Below are positions 1 through 10,888 of a DNA stretch of 64,000 nt, one piece after another. The notes under the pieces are model-generated. The model ran no database searches, was not told the DNA's origin, and saw only the letters and a program-made list of their open reading frames with translations. This DNA comes from Rhodospirillaceae bacterium (GTDB lineage: Bacteria; Pseudomonadota; Alphaproteobacteria; MPNO01; UBA2964). Numbering within the stretch: the stretch's first letter is position 1; every line of letters starts with the position of its first letter. Where the stretch lies: assembly GCA_002720855.1 (NCBI GenBank), contig PBIN01000007.1:117053-181052 (forward strand), written 5' to 3'. Both the position numbers and the translations under genes were made by a program.

Positions 1-893
1 TAGGTTGACGCATAGAGGCCGAGATTTTCCATTATAGCTGCCGGTGTCAGGCCACCGAGCCATGCACCTGCACAGATTCCAACCCCGGTTCCTTCATTTG
101 CCACAGGAACGTATTGTATCGATTGGTCTTCCATACATCGTCGTATGGTGTCTGCAAATCCACTGCATGGGAGTCCGACAACAAAATCGACCATGTTTTC
201 ACGCAAGCCATCAAATAGGACTTCGCCAACGGGATCTGTCTCCGTGACGGGTGAAAATACAGGGTCAGGTTTCGGTGGTTCGCCATGCTCGCGGGCTGAC
301 GGTTTGAGAATGGTTTTTTGTTCGGATTGCTCAATATGACGGGCAAAACGATATTTGTTTTCCTTTCCATCCATCAAGGATGTCCCAACAAAAGCCTGTT
401 CGTCGTTTATTTTGGCGACGATGATTGTAGGCCCCGTTTGACTTGTGATTGAGTCCAGCACCGCATCTCTAAAGCTCTCGACCGTTTGAACTTCATGAAC
501 ATTATTTAGCCCTGATGCACGGGCCACTGCCGCGATATCAACGGTTCCGGCGGATAAGGAGGCGGTATGACCACCTCTACCTGTTGAGATGTAGCCTTCG
601 TTATCCAAGATAACGATACATAAATTGGAGGGTGCCGTTTGAGCGATTACGCCAAACACCGACATATCGAATAATATTCCGCCGTCACCATCGAATGCGA
701 CAACGGGACGGTTGGGGAGAGCCATTGCCAGGCCCAGCGCATAGGGGCACACCATTCCCATACCGACAAAGAAAAGATTGCTGTCGTGTTCTCTTACCGA
801 ACGCCATTCAGTGGCGGTGTTTGCCAAGTTTGCGACAACTATCTCGTCTGTAAATTTGTCCGCGATAGCCGTAAAACAGTCATATCTTTTCAT
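1..893 (-). CDS. Sulfopyruvate decarboxylase-like TPP enzyme, swapped domains (3' end cut)
   Basis: The reading frame is open from an ATG at 893 to the window edge (297 codons and two bases). A TAA stop sits directly before the ATG and a GAGGA ribosome site lies 4-5 bases upstream. Residues 1 to about 170 match the TPP-binding (ComE/beta, PP) domain: GDGG followed by LDNEGY and STGRGG. After a linker rich in Pro/Lys, residues from about 215 match the PYR (ComD/alpha) domain, with DFVVGLPCS and the NEGTGVGICAGA segment carrying the expected catalytic Glu. The family normally has PYR before PP, so this is a beta-alpha fusion in reverse order. Known relatives decarboxylate sulfopyruvate or phosphonopyruvate; the real substrate is unknown. 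It lies downstream of a TauD-type dioxygenase and an MFS carrier on the same strand. Confidence 0.8.
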   Translation of the reverse strand, partial: MKRYDCFTAIADKFTDEIVVANLANTATEWRSVREHDSNLFFVGMGMVCPYALGLAMALPNRPVVAFDGDGGILFDMSVFGVIAQTAPSNLCIVILDNEGYISTGRGGHTASLSAGTVDIAAVARASGLNNVHEVQTVESFRDAVLDSITSQTGPTIIVAKINDEQAFVGTSLMDGKENKYRFARHIEQSEQKTILKPSAREHGEPPKPDPVFSPVTETDPVGEVLFDGLRENMVDFVVGLPCSGFADTIRRCMEDQSIQYVPVANEGTGVGICAGAWLGGLTPAAIMENLGLYAST

Positions 894-1072
894 TTATTCC
901 TCGAAGCTTTCTGTCGACCCGGTATGAAGCGGATCGTTTTGGATAGTGTATCTGGTGTATTCGAGATTGAGATTGCTATAAATGTCGAAGCGACGCAAAT
1001 AGGCATATTTGCGATAAAGTCAGTCGAATTGTTTGCCTTTTTAAACGGCTGATGTGACTTGTTTTTCTGAGT

Positions 1073-1936
1073 TTAATATTCTCTGCATGTAACCCTTCGC
1101 ATATCGCGGACATGATTTTGATCGTCAAAATCTGTGCCACGATGCATCGTCGCCAGATTGTCCCAAATCAAAACGTCACCAACTGTCCACTCATAGGACA
1201 AAATATATTTCGGTTGGACAGCGATGTCTCTTAGCTCTTGCAGCAGGTCCATCGCTTCATCGTCAGGCATACCTATAATGCAGCGGACATGCGAGGCGAT
1301 ATAGAGAACCTTACGGCCTGATCTTGGATGATCATGGACGAGCGCATGCTGTGCAGGAGGACGCGTAGCGCGTTCTTCGGGAGTCGGTTCGGGGCCGCCA
1401 CCCAGCACGCGCGAATGCCAATAGCAATGTTCGGCTTCAAGACCATTGAGGCGCGTTTTCATCTTTTCGGGCAGGTCGTCGTATACAGTGCGCATGTCAA
1501 TGACTTCAGTTTCGCCCCCTTTGGGAGGAACGATATGTGCCGAGAGTAGGGACCAGGTCGCGCGGTTGCTCCGAAAACTCATATCGGTGTGCCATTGCCT
1601 ATTAGCGCGTTTATAGGCCAGGCGTTTGTCCTGATCGGGATAGATTTTGCCCTTACCATCCAAATTGCTTTGATCGACAATTTCGTTGAAAGGTAAACGG
1701 ACACCGGTGCCAGAGATATTCGGGCTGCTTTTGCGTGCTACCGGACCGAGAAGAGCGCTAAAGGCGATATGCTCTTCATTCGTAAGAGGTATGTCATGGG
1801 GCACAGCGCAGACGGCGTATTTATCGAGCAGAGATTTGAGTGCGGCAATTGATTCCGGGTCAGTGTCGTGACGCATATCAAAACCAGTAATTTTGGCGCT
1901 GTAGAGCGGGTGCAGCTGTTCAACTTGAAGAGTCAT
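1073..1936 (-). CDS. TauD/TfdA-family Fe(II)/2-oxoglutarate dioxygenase
   Basis: A 287-residue protein with the facial triad of the taurine dioxygenase family: H116 and D118 in WHTDMSF and the distal His about 265 in MHRGTDF, followed by the 2-oxoglutarate-binding Arg near 276. Family members oxidise sulfonates, phenoxyacetates or other small acids with 2-oxoglutarate and oxygen. The frame stays open to a TTG at 1951, but the ATG at 1936 gives the conserved start of the domain and is preferred. It follows an MFS carrier by 27 bp and precedes the sulfopyruvate-decarboxylase-like gene, so an operon for uptake and breakdown of a sulfonate or related acid is plausible but inferred. Confidence 0.87.
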   Translation of the reverse strand: MTLQVEQLHPLYSAKITGFDMRHDTDPESIAALKSLLDKYAVCAVPHDIPLTNEEHIAFSALLGPVARKSSPNISGTGVRLPFNEIVDQSNLDGKGKIYPDQDKRLAYKRANRQWHTDMSFRSNRATWSLLSAHIVPPKGGETEVIDMRTVYDDLPEKMKTRLNGLEAEHCYWHSRVLGGGPEPTPEERATRPPAQHALVHDHPRSGRKVLYIASHVRCIIGMPDDEAMDLLQELRDIAVQPKYILSYEWTVGDVLIWDNLATMHRGTDFDDQNHVRDMRRVTCREY

Positions 1937-1937
1937 G

Positions 1938-1950
1938 TGGCGCTTGTACA
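1938..1950 (-). repeat. 13-bp motif TGTACAARCGCCA, copy 1
   Basis: On the minus strand TGTACAAGCGCCA lies immediately before the ATG of the dioxygenase gene. A second copy with one A/G difference stands before the neighbouring MFS gene (3120-3132). It could be an operator half or a duplicated leader. Because both copies can be read as Tyr-Lys-Arg, it also makes the two extended frames begin alike. Confidence 0.4.
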
Positions 1951-1963
1951 AATCCGATTAAAT

Positions 1964-3094
1964 TCATGTGACCGTAGGCCGTTTTTGTAGGATCAGGCCA
2001 ATAATAACGATCGCAACTGTAATCCAGTATATATCGCTTAGGGACATTAGTGTCAGAATGCTCCCGACAATTAGCGGGCCGATTGCTGCACCGACATCGC
2101 GCCAGGTCTGACCGACGGCCAAACGGTGCATTGTGTCTTCCCGTGAATTTCGGATCGCTGTTTCAGCCGGCCACAAAGCGGCAATAAAGGCTCTGCCGAC
2201 AACGACCAGCGTGCCACCGGTATAGGCGGAACCCAGGGCGAGTAGGATAAATCCGACAGCCATAACAATCGTCGCCATCCAAAGTAATCTGTGGGCTCCA
2301 TAACGATCGCCAAGAATTCCGCCAACCGGAGACAAAAAAGCTTCCATGGCACGACGAATGCCGATAAGGACGCCACCGGTAATCATTGCTGTTCCGATAG
2401 AACTGGTTTCGGCGACTGTGAGCGTAATGGCTACAGCGAATACGCCGTCAACTGTGAGCCCTACCGTAAAGAGAAAGAGATCGAATTTCTTTGGTTTGGG
2501 GATCAAACGCGCTTTAGGTGGATTGGTCCGTCTTGCCTCTTTCGGCAGGAAAAACGCGATAGGGATACTGACGGCGGTGGCGACCCCAAGAATCACAAAG
2601 ACGAATTTGGCCCCGAATTCGATAGCCAGAAATGGCCCAATGAGAGCAACTAATGCTGGTCCGATTGAGTGGATTGCTCGGCCAAGACCCACCCGCGTCC
2701 CAGCCTTACTGCGATCGGCAACGGCGTAAGAGAATATCACCAATGTTAGAGAGGCGAAGCTCAATCCCCAGAGGAGACGCCCAATTAACAATATAGTTGG
2801 GCCAGTCGCCAACCCATAGATAAGCGTCGAAACAGTTGAGGTTACAGCGGCCGCGATAGCAAGATTACGCGGACCAACTCGTTCCGCCAGTGATGCAATG
2901 GCGCCAAGGGTGAAAATGCGGATGATACGGTTGGCGGCCAGCAACACACCGACCCAAAATAAACTGACGCCAAAGAGCGGGGCGTTGACGGGTAATATGA
3001 CATATATCAACACATCGCCTAGGAGAGCCAAAGACAGGACGCTTCCGGACAACAGGGTAGGACCGACCCCGTAACTAGGTCGAGGATTGGTCAT
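1964..3094 (-). CDS. MFS transporter
   Basis: About 376 residues with 12 predicted hydrophobic segments and the A-type loop motif region after segment 2 (SLAERVGPRN), as in the major facilitator superfamily. It has a long basic central loop (PKEARRTNPPKARLIPKPKK). The ATG at 3094 is chosen; the frame extends to a GTG at 3133 but that adds a hydrophilic 13-residue lead partly encoded by the repeated 13-bp motif. First gene of a minus-strand group with the TauD-type dioxygenase and the TPP enzyme, so it probably imports their substrate. The substrate cannot be predicted. Confidence 0.85.
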   Translation of the reverse strand: MTNPRPSYGVGPTLLSGSVLSLALLGDVLIYVILPVNAPLFGVSLFWVGVLLAANRIIRIFTLGAIASLAERVGPRNLAIAAAVTSTVSTLIYGLATGPTILLIGRLLWGLSFASLTLVIFSYAVADRSKAGTRVGLGRAIHSIGPALVALIGPFLAIEFGAKFVFVILGVATAVSIPIAFFLPKEARRTNPPKARLIPKPKKFDLFLFTVGLTVDGVFAVAITLTVAETSSIGTAMITGGVLIGIRRAMEAFLSPVGGILGDRYGAHRLLWMATIVMAVGFILLALGSAYTGGTLVVVGRAFIAALWPAETAIRNSREDTMHRLAVGQTWRDVGAAIGPLIVGSILTLMSLSDIYWITVAIVIIGLILQKRPTVT

Positions 3095-3119
3095 TGCGGT
3101 ACATTGGAGTTGTCGATCA

Positions 3120-3132
3120 TGGCGTTTGTACA
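3120..3132 (-). repeat. 13-bp motif TGTACAARCGCCA, copy 2
   Basis: TGTACAAACGCCA on the minus strand, 26-38 bp before the ATG of the MFS gene; the partner copy is at 1938-1950. Confidence 0.4.
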
Positions 3133-3251
3133 CTGTTTGATTTGCATGGGATCACAATCGAGAGGAGGAGCTGGTTTTCCCCTGCTCGATGTAGTGACAA
3201 GAATCTAGGTTAGGGTATGGTTCATTCACGTGGAATAGGCATTTCAAACAT

Positions 3252-4424
3252 ATGTTACGAAATATTTCTAAGAATTGCTGTCTAATCCTTGGCAGCCTCT
3301 TTGTTGGCTTTTTGATCATCGAATTTGTCCTGAGGCTTTTCGTACCGCTGCCGTCGTTGTTTATGCTGCCGGATTCGCGCCTGATCAAAGACGAACGGGG
3401 ATTCTGGCTAAATCTTCCGGCGCAGAAACAAGTATTTTCCAATAACGTTGATTTTAATGGAGAGGACGTTTCCACTTATGATAACGGATTGCGTCAAGTT
3501 CCTTGCAGGCCAGATAAATTGGCGGACGAAACGCCGCGAATTTATATTTTCGGCGATAGCCAGACTTATGGGTGGGGATTATCGGATAGCGATACCTGGC
3601 CCAATCAACTGCAGTGCCTTTTGAATAAATCAGGTGAGCAATTTGCGGTGGTCAACCTGGGTGTACCGGGAACAAATCTTGATCAATACTATTATCGTAC
3701 GCGAATGGTTTATGATTTTGTGCGCCCCAAGGACATTCTTATCTACATGATTACCTGGAATGACTGGCATAGCGATCAGTCGAATATTCGTCCGATTTCC
3801 TTGAATGGAAAGTGCGGAGATGTAGCAGTAGTGGATATGAAGCCGATGTTTTGCCCGCTGAAGCCGACTACTTACTACGGTAAAAAAAGTAGTTGGCGTC
3901 AGTCTCTCTATGACAAGACGGGATTATTGATTCCGGCCTTTGACAGTCTAAAGGCATTTTCCGACACAGTTGTTTTCAGCTCTGCCGTGGCTCATCTGAT
4001 GATACCCCCGATGAAAGCATTGTATTTAAGGTACCGAAAATCCGACACCATTCAGAGGATTGGCACAAAAACATTGAAATCCAACGACGCATTGGTCCAG
4101 CAAATCGCCAAGGATACAGCCAAAACAGAACATGTTTATTTTGCGTTCCTGCCTTCCCGCATTTCCTATGCTGACAAAACTTACAATGTGTATTCCAAAA
4201 ACCGGACGGTTTTTAAAAACCAGGATTTTCTGTTCGGATTTGCTAAAGAAGGTTGCGAACAAAATGGTTTGAATTGTTTTTCGTTATTTGCTGCGCTGCA
4301 CGCCCCCGATATCGGAATAAAAGACTTTAAATTCGACGGGCATTTAAATGTTATCGGTGCAAAAGCCGTTGCCCGGAGTGTGTTTGGAAATGTAGTCCGG
4401 CCAACCAGCGGTAAAACGCATTGA
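3252..4424 (+). CDS. SGNH/GDSL-type hydrolase with N-terminal membrane anchor
   Basis: A 390-residue protein. Residues about 8-30 form one hydrophobic segment (signal anchor), so the catalytic part should lie in the periplasm. The SGNH blocks are visible: GDSQTYG with the nucleophile Ser near 103, Gly in NLGVPGTN near 140, an Asn in TWNDW, and the catalytic Asp-His pair in DGHLN near 362-364. Relatives are esterases or O-acetyl transferases/esterases acting on cell-surface glycans. It stands alone, divergent from the upstream MFS gene. The start is the ATG at 3252; no strong ribosome site is seen. Confidence 0.8.
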   Translation: MLRNISKNCCLILGSLFVGFLIIEFVLRLFVPLPSLFMLPDSRLIKDERGFWLNLPAQKQVFSNNVDFNGEDVSTYDNGLRQVPCRPDKLADETPRIYIFGDSQTYGWGLSDSDTWPNQLQCLLNKSGEQFAVVNLGVPGTNLDQYYYRTRMVYDFVRPKDILIYMITWNDWHSDQSNIRPISLNGKCGDVAVVDMKPMFCPLKPTTYYGKKSSWRQSLYDKTGLLIPAFDSLKAFSDTVVFSSAVAHLMIPPMKALYLRYRKSDTIQRIGTKTLKSNDALVQQIAKDTAKTEHVYFAFLPSRISYADKTYNVYSKNRTVFKNQDFLFGFAKEGCEQNGLNCFSLFAALHAPDIGIKDFKFDGHLNVIGAKAVARSVFGNVVRPTSGKTH

Positions 4425-4516
4425 GGAAGGGATTGATCAATAGTACAGATGTATTGCCTCGCCGCGGACAGAAACGGTGGAATAAAGCAATTCTTGGCTG
4501 ATCGGGATGGATGTTT

Positions 4517-4894
4517 TTATACACCGTGCCTTTCTATCTTTTCCTTTAAGGTCAGGATCGATGTCACTAATAAAAGAGCGGATGCAACTTGTTTTGGTGG
4601 GTTGCGACCGACTACGACATAAGCTTGATCGAACCATTCACTCGTTAGGTCGTGGAAGACCGCCGTTCTTTCCATAATTCGACCGCCACAAATTCCAAGT
4701 GTGCCACCTTCGTTGTAGAGTTTCATATAGTAAACAGAAGTAGAGTCTTCGAAGGTACCGCGCCATTTGATAATCTTTTTATCATAGGAATAGTCAATAG
4801 ATTGCTTAGACAATAAGGAGTAATCATCTGTGGTTTTGCATCCTGTGAGGAGGCAAAAGACGATGACGGTAAAGAGAGTTGGTTTGAACAGCAT
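4517..4894 (-). CDS. Small hypothetical lipoprotein
   Basis: A 125-residue protein with a lipoprotein signal peptide: charged start, hydrophobic core, and lipobox LLTGC with the acylated Cys at residue 19. The mature part has no domain I recognise; a GGTLGICGG stretch lies mid-protein and a hydrophobic stretch follows near residue 105. It converges with the SGNH hydrolase gene and diverges from glnS. Function unknown. Confidence 0.72.
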   Translation of the reverse strand: MLFKPTLFTVIVFCLLTGCKTTDDYSLLSKQSIDYSYDKKIIKWRGTFEDSTSVYYMKLYNEGGTLGICGGRIMERTAVFHDLTSEWFDQAYVVVGRNPPKQVASALLLVTSILTLKEKIERHGV

Positions 4895-5028
4895 TAGTAT
4901 CTATTTCTGATTGTACGAAAGTAGTCTCACTCGCCAAATTAGCACTTTACGAAACAATTACGAACTTCTTGGCATTGAAAAATTTGCCATGCTATACGCA
5001 CGCCAGAAATACGCCGATAGATGATAAT

Positions 5029-6714
5029 ATGAGCAAGATCGACGATACTACAGAAGAGACGCCTCGGGATTTTATCCGCGAGCAAATTCAGGCTGATTTG
5101 GATTCCGGTAAACACAGTGAAATTGTTACCCGTTTTCCACCAGAACCGAACGGTTATTTACATATCGGTCACGCAAAATCTATTTGCCTGAACTTTGGTG
5201 TGGCGCAGGAGTTTGGCGGTGTGTGTCATTTGCGGTTTGATGATACGAACCCCGCGAAAGAAGATCAGGAATTTATTGATGCCATTCAAAAAGATGTCGA
5301 ATGGCTTGGGTGCGATTGGGGCGACCAGGTGTATTTCGCGTCTGATAATTTCAAACAACTTTATGGATATGCCGAGGATTTGATCCGGGCGGGCAAAGCA
5401 TACGTCGATGACTTAACCGCTGACGAGATACGTGATTATCGTGGAACGCTGACGGAACCGGGCAAAAATAGTCCTTTCCGGGATAGAACCGTTGAGGAAA
5501 ACCTTGATTTGTTTCGAAAGATGAAAGCCGGTGAATTCGCCGATGGCGAACGGGTTCTGCGAGCGAAAATCGATATGGCTTCGGGCAATATTAATCTTCG
5601 GGACCCGGTGCTCTATCGAATATTAAAAATGCCACATCCTCGGACGGGTGATAGCTGGAAAATTTATCCCACGTATGACTTTGCGCATGGACAAACGGAT
5701 GCCATTGAGAGAATTACACATTCGCTGTGTACTCTCGAGTTTGAGGATCATCGACCGCTTTACGACTGGCTGATTGAAAACCTGCCTGTCCCGTCCCAAC
5801 CTAAACAGTATGAATTTTCCAGGCTCAACATTACGAATACGGCACTGTCGAAACGACGATTGACGCAGCTGGTTGAGCAAAAACTTGTTTCGGGCTGGGA
5901 CGACCCCAGGATGCCAACGGTTTCAGGCTTGCGACGTCGCGGAGTACCGCCGGAGGCTATCCGTGATTTTGTATCGCGCCTGGCGATCACGAAATCGGAA
6001 GGCGTAGTTGAAGCTGCGATGCTGGATCACTGCATTCGGGATTATTTAAACCAGCATGCCGAACGACGGATGGCTGTTTTGCGGCCTCTAAAACTCGTCA
6101 TTGAGAATTACCCCGAAGGGCAAACCGAACAGTTGGTAGCGGCCAATCATCCTGGTAATGAAGCGGCGGGTACAAGAGAGGTGCCTTTTTCGAGAGTGCT
6201 CTATGTTGAACGCGACGATTTCATGGAAGACCCGCCCAAGAAGTTTTTCAGGCTTGGCCCGGGGAGAGAGGTGCGCCTGCGATTTGCATATTTCGTAACC
6301 TGTAACGAAGTTATCAAAGATGCTTCGGGCAACGTGGAAGAGTTGCGCTGTACTTATGACCCTGAAACCAAGGGTGGGAATGCGCCTGACGGGCGGAAGG
6401 TTCGCGGTACGATTCACTGGGTTTCGGCGGAACATGCGATTCCGGCTGAAGTGAACCTTTATGAACCACTTTTTGAAGATCCTGAAGGAGGGAATTCGGA
6501 AGAATTCCTGAAAAATCTGAATCCCAATTCAATGAACAGGTTGCCTGATTGTATGGTTGAACCATCCCTTTCTGAAGGCACTGTTGGAACCGCTATTCAG
6601 TTCGAGAGAACCGGCTATTTCTGCCTGGATACGAATTCAGAATACGGTCGAATGCTATTTAATCGCACCGTTGGACTGCGCGATACATGGGCAAAAGTTA
6701 AACAAAAAGCATAA
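5029..6714 (+). CDS. glnS: Glutaminyl-tRNA synthetase
   Basis: Class I synthetase charging tRNA-Gln with glutamine. The protein of 561 residues has the [12 protein letters not shown] signature (HIGH at 45-48), the KMSKS counterpart ALSKR near residue 270, and the full GlnRS length including the C-terminal beta-barrel anticodon-binding domains. The ATG at 5029 is preferred over an upstream TTG at 4969 because homology begins after it. Having GlnRS means the organism does not depend solely on the GatCAB route for Gln-tRNA. No partner genes; a soluble histidine kinase follows on the same strand after 120 bp. Confidence 0.97.
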   Translation: MSKIDDTTEETPRDFIREQIQADLDSGKHSEIVTRFPPEPNGYLHIGHAKSICLNFGVAQEFGGVCHLRFDDTNPAKEDQEFIDAIQKDVEWLGCDWGDQVYFASDNFKQLYGYAEDLIRAGKAYVDDLTADEIRDYRGTLTEPGKNSPFRDRTVEENLDLFRKMKAGEFADGERVLRAKIDMASGNINLRDPVLYRILKMPHPRTGDSWKIYPTYDFAHGQTDAIERITHSLCTLEFEDHRPLYDWLIENLPVPSQPKQYEFSRLNITNTALSKRRLTQLVEQKLVSGWDDPRMPTVSGLRRRGVPPEAIRDFVSRLAITKSEGVVEAAMLDHCIRDYLNQHAERRMAVLRPLKLVIENYPEGQTEQLVAANHPGNEAAGTREVPFSRVLYVERDDFMEDPPKKFFRLGPGREVRLRFAYFVTCNEVIKDASGNVEELRCTYDPETKGGNAPDGRKVRGTIHWVSAEHAIPAEVNLYEPLFEDPEGGNSEEFLKNLNPNSMNRLPDCMVEPSLSEGTVGTAIQFERTGYFCLDTNSEYGRMLFNRTVGLRDTWAKVKQKA

Positions 6715-6836
6715 AAATTTTCCTTAAGAACTATCTCGCGTAATCAGAATATTTTTGAGTTTTGGAATTTGAGTGAAATTTTAGGCGTTCTTTAGGGTTA
6801 AAGAACGATTTACCGTTGTCTGGCAAAATTACGCCG

Positions 6837-8114
<1,278 letters not shown>

Positions 8115-8188
8115 CCAGTAAAAGCTTTACCCTTTTCGTGTCCTAAGTGGTCCGTTACCGTGCTTCCCAAACAGGAATAGGGTGCGCT

Positions 8189-8959
8189 ATGGATATTAAA
8201 GGCTGTGCGGCGATTGTTACGGGCTCATCTTCAGTGGTTGGCATTGGTGCTGAAACGGCGAAACTAATTGCCTCTCGCGGATGCAATGTTGTCGTCAACT
8301 ACGTTACGAACCATGATGGCGCCGAAGAAACTGTAGCAGCGTGCCGAGCATTTGGTGTTGATAGCTTTGCCGTCAAAGGTGATGTAGCGGAGGATGATGA
8401 CTGTCGCCGTATGGTCAAGGAGGCGGTTGATCGCTGGGGACAGTTGGATGTGCTGGTCAATAATGCCGCCGTAACGAAGACAGTACCGCAAGCCGATCTG
8501 GCAGGTCTAACCGCACAGGATTTTCACGATATTTTTTCTGTGAATGTCGTGGGAAATTTTCAAATGACCCGTGCTGCAGCACCGCATCTGCGTGCATCTG
8601 GCGATGCGTCAGTTGTAAATATTTCGTCGATTGGTGCTTTTCGCGGAAACGGCAGTTGTATGGCCTATTCAGCATCAAAGGGCGCATTAAATACGTTGAC
8701 GATTTCTCTGGCACGCCAGCTTGCGCCGGAAGTACGGGTCAATGCAATTTGCCCCGGCGGGTTATTGGGTAATTGGACCAGAAAGATAATGGACGACGAG
8801 GCCTATCAAAGACGGGTGCAAGAAGCCGAAACGAATTTTCCGCTACGTAAACCGGTAATGCCGACAGATGTTGCAAAGGTTGCGTTATGGCTTATAGAAG
8901 AGGCTGCCGTTATGACTGGTGAAGCCTTTAGAATGGATGCCGGTCAACATTTAAGTTAG
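8189..8959 (+). CDS. Short-chain dehydrogenase/reductase
   Basis: A 256-residue classical SDR: glycine-rich cofactor loop TGSSSVVGIG at about 12-21, NNAA near 90, catalytic Ser in NISSIG and Tyr-Lys in YSASK. It would oxidise or reduce an alcohol/ketone with NAD(P). The ATG at 8189 has AGGAATAGGG upstream and matches the usual SDR start; the longer frame from 8147 is not needed. First gene of a tight plus-strand group continuing with an MFS carrier, an amidase and a maleate-isomerase-like protein, which suggests a shared catabolic pathway. Confidence 0.88.
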   Translation: MDIKGCAAIVTGSSSVVGIGAETAKLIASRGCNVVVNYVTNHDGAEETVAACRAFGVDSFAVKGDVAEDDDCRRMVKEAVDRWGQLDVLVNNAAVTKTVPQADLAGLTAQDFHDIFSVNVVGNFQMTRAAAPHLRASGDASVVNISSIGAFRGNGSCMAYSASKGALNTLTISLARQLAPEVRVNAICPGGLLGNWTRKIMDDEAYQRRVQEAETNFPLRKPVMPTDVAKVALWLIEEAAVMTGEAFRMDAGQHLS

Positions 8960-8975
8960 CGGAAGGTAATTCGAG

Positions 8976-10199
8976 TTGGCATCCATAGCCGGAACGAGCC
9001 AGTCCACCCAAAATTGGGTATTGTCCTTAATTAGCGTTGGGCATTTCTTCAGCCATTTCGTAATGCTGTCGTTGCCCCCGCTGTTTCTGCTTATGAAACC
9101 AGAGCTGAATGTAAGTTATGCAGCACTTGGCGGCGTCGTATCCGCATTTGCGATTTCAACAGCAGTTGGACAAATTCCCGCCGGGATACTGGTTGATCGT
9201 TACGGTGCCAAATGGGTATTGGTCGGTGGTATCGGGTTAATGAGTAGCTGTCTATTCGTAGCAGGGTTCACTGATACCTACTGGGCATTGTTTTTTCTTT
9301 TCACTGTCGGCGGGGTCGGGAATAGCGTTTTTCATCCCGCAGACTTTTCAATTTTGGCGGCTAAATTGGACCGAAGCCGGTTCGGTCGTGCGGTCAGTAT
9401 ACATTCTTTTATGGGGTATCTGGGATGGGCCGGAGCCTCTCTCATCATGTTACCTCTGGCCAATTTGACGAATTGGCATACTGCTCTCTCGATAATTGGC
9501 GTTTCCGGTTTGGTTATTTCGGGTTTTATGTTGTGGCGATCCGATTATTTTGGTGATGGTGCTTCTTCACAAGAGGCCTCCGATAATAAAATTCCGCAAA
9601 AATTGAGCATGCGCGAAAACCTTGCTCTGATGTGTTCGTTACCCCTTGTCATGATGTTCATGTTTTATCTGCTTACTGCCATGTCGACGGCGGGCATTAT
9701 GTCATTTTCGATCGTAGCAAATGTTTCGTTTTACGAAGTTCATTCGGATTTTGCAGGAAATGTACTGACGGCGCATCTGGTAGCGCTTGCGGCCGGTGTT
9801 CTTATCGGTGGCTGGCTTGCGGACCAAACCGACCGGCATAATCTCGTCGCATCAATTGGTGTACTGGCGATGTCAGCGTCGGTTCTTGTTTTGGCTTTTG
9901 GCGCGGGACTAATTGTTGTGATGGTCGGGGGTATGCTGTTTAGCGGTTTGTTTTATGGCATTAGCAGTCCATCCCGCGACTTACTCACCCGTAAATCGGC
10001 ACCTGAAGGCTCAGCGGGCGTTGCATTCGGCTTTACATCAACCGGTATGAGCATTGGTAACTCGATAGGGCCGGTGCTGTTTGGCTGGATCATGGATTTG
10101 GGAGAGCCGAAGCTATACTTCATTCTTTTGTCGGTAGCGATTGCGATTTCTGTCATCACTGTGGTGTTTACCCGCCAGCGCAGTGTATCGTCTTCGTGA
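8976..10199 (+). CDS. MFS transporter
   Basis: A 407-residue, 12-segment major facilitator with the loop 2-3 motif GILVDRYGAKW near residue 69-79. The probable start is the TTG at 8976, nine bases after GGAAGG; no ATG occurs before the first membrane segment is under way. It lies 16 bp after the SDR gene and 21 bp before the amidase gene. Likely the carrier for the pathway substrate; specificity unknown. Confidence 0.87.
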   Translation: MASIAGTSQSTQNWVLSLISVGHFFSHFVMLSLPPLFLLMKPELNVSYAALGGVVSAFAISTAVGQIPAGILVDRYGAKWVLVGGIGLMSSCLFVAGFTDTYWALFFLFTVGGVGNSVFHPADFSILAAKLDRSRFGRAVSIHSFMGYLGWAGASLIMLPLANLTNWHTALSIIGVSGLVISGFMLWRSDYFGDGASSQEASDNKIPQKLSMRENLALMCSLPLVMMFMFYLLTAMSTAGIMSFSIVANVSFYEVHSDFAGNVLTAHLVALAAGVLIGGWLADQTDRHNLVASIGVLAMSASVLVLAFGAGLIVVMVGGMLFSGLFYGISSPSRDLLTRKSAPEGSAGVAFGFTSTGMSIGNSIGPVLFGWIMDLGEPKLYFILLSVAIAISVITVVFTRQRSVSSS

Positions 10200-10220
10200 A
10201 TACATGAATGAGGTGCTTTG

Positions 10221-10883
10221 ATGTCGGACGATCTGGAAATTTATGAAAAACAGGGTCTTGGAGCCCGCATGGGATTTGGCAAAAACCCCGCGTTAATTAT
10301 CGTCGATTTTATTAATGGTTTTAACGACCCAGATGCCTTTGGCGGCGGTAACATCCAGGATGCAATTGATAATACCGAAACCTTGTTGGCAACTGCCCGA
10401 CACCTCGGATTACCGGTAGCCTATACCGTACATTGTTATTCTGATGACGGCGCGGAGGATGGCATTTTCAATCTGAAAATGCCCCGGCTGCGGGAAGGTT
10501 TAATTCGAGGGTCTCATGCAACTCAGGTTGTCGATCAACTCGAACCGAGAGCTGGCGAGAGAATTGTTGAGAAGCACTTTCCATCTGCGTTCTCCGGAAC
10601 CGATCTTGCGAGTTGGCTTGCAATGAAACAGGTTGATACCGCTATCGTGACGGGTTGTACAACGTCTGGCTGTGTGCGTGCCACGGTCGTTGACAGTATG
10701 GGAAATGGATTTAGACCAATTGTGCCCAAGGAATGTGTTGGTGACCGTGCGGAAGGACCACATGAAGCCAATTTATTCGATATGGACCAAAAATATGCTG
10801 ATGTAATGGCATTGTCCGAAGTTCTGGAAGAACTGGATGCGCTTTATCCCGGTCAGGCGCAAAGCTCCGATAAGGAAGGCTAA
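10221..10883 (+). CDS. Isochorismatase-fold amidohydrolase (N-carbamoylsarcosine/maleamate amidase-like)
   Basis: A 220-residue cysteine hydrolase. The triad is visible: Asp29 in IIVDFINGF, Lys in VEKHFPSAF, and Cys in TGCTTSGCVRAT. The surrounding GGNI, PHEANLFDM and GDR motifs are those of N-carbamoylsarcosine amidohydrolase and maleamate amidohydrolase (NicF) rather than nicotinamidase or isochorismatase. The next gene is a maleate-isomerase-like protein five bases downstream, the order expected if an amide is hydrolysed to maleate or a related acid. Pathway assignment is inference. ATG at 10221 is preferred over the TTG directly before it. Confidence 0.85.
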   Translation: MSDDLEIYEKQGLGARMGFGKNPALIIVDFINGFNDPDAFGGGNIQDAIDNTETLLATARHLGLPVAYTVHCYSDDGAEDGIFNLKMPRLREGLIRGSHATQVVDQLEPRAGERIVEKHFPSAFSGTDLASWLAMKQVDTAIVTGCTTSGCVRATVVDSMGNGFRPIVPKECVGDRAEGPHEANLFDMDQKYADVMALSEVLEELDALYPGQAQSSDKEG

Positions 10884-10888
10884 GCGAT

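Noticed and set aside
786..1052. 88-residue plus-strand reading frame
   Set aside because: Lies over the start of the TPP enzyme on the other strand and has no ribosome site or family signal.
2071..2729. Several frames of 100-127 residues within the MFS gene
   Set aside because: Antisense or alternate-frame shadows of a clear 12-segment transporter.
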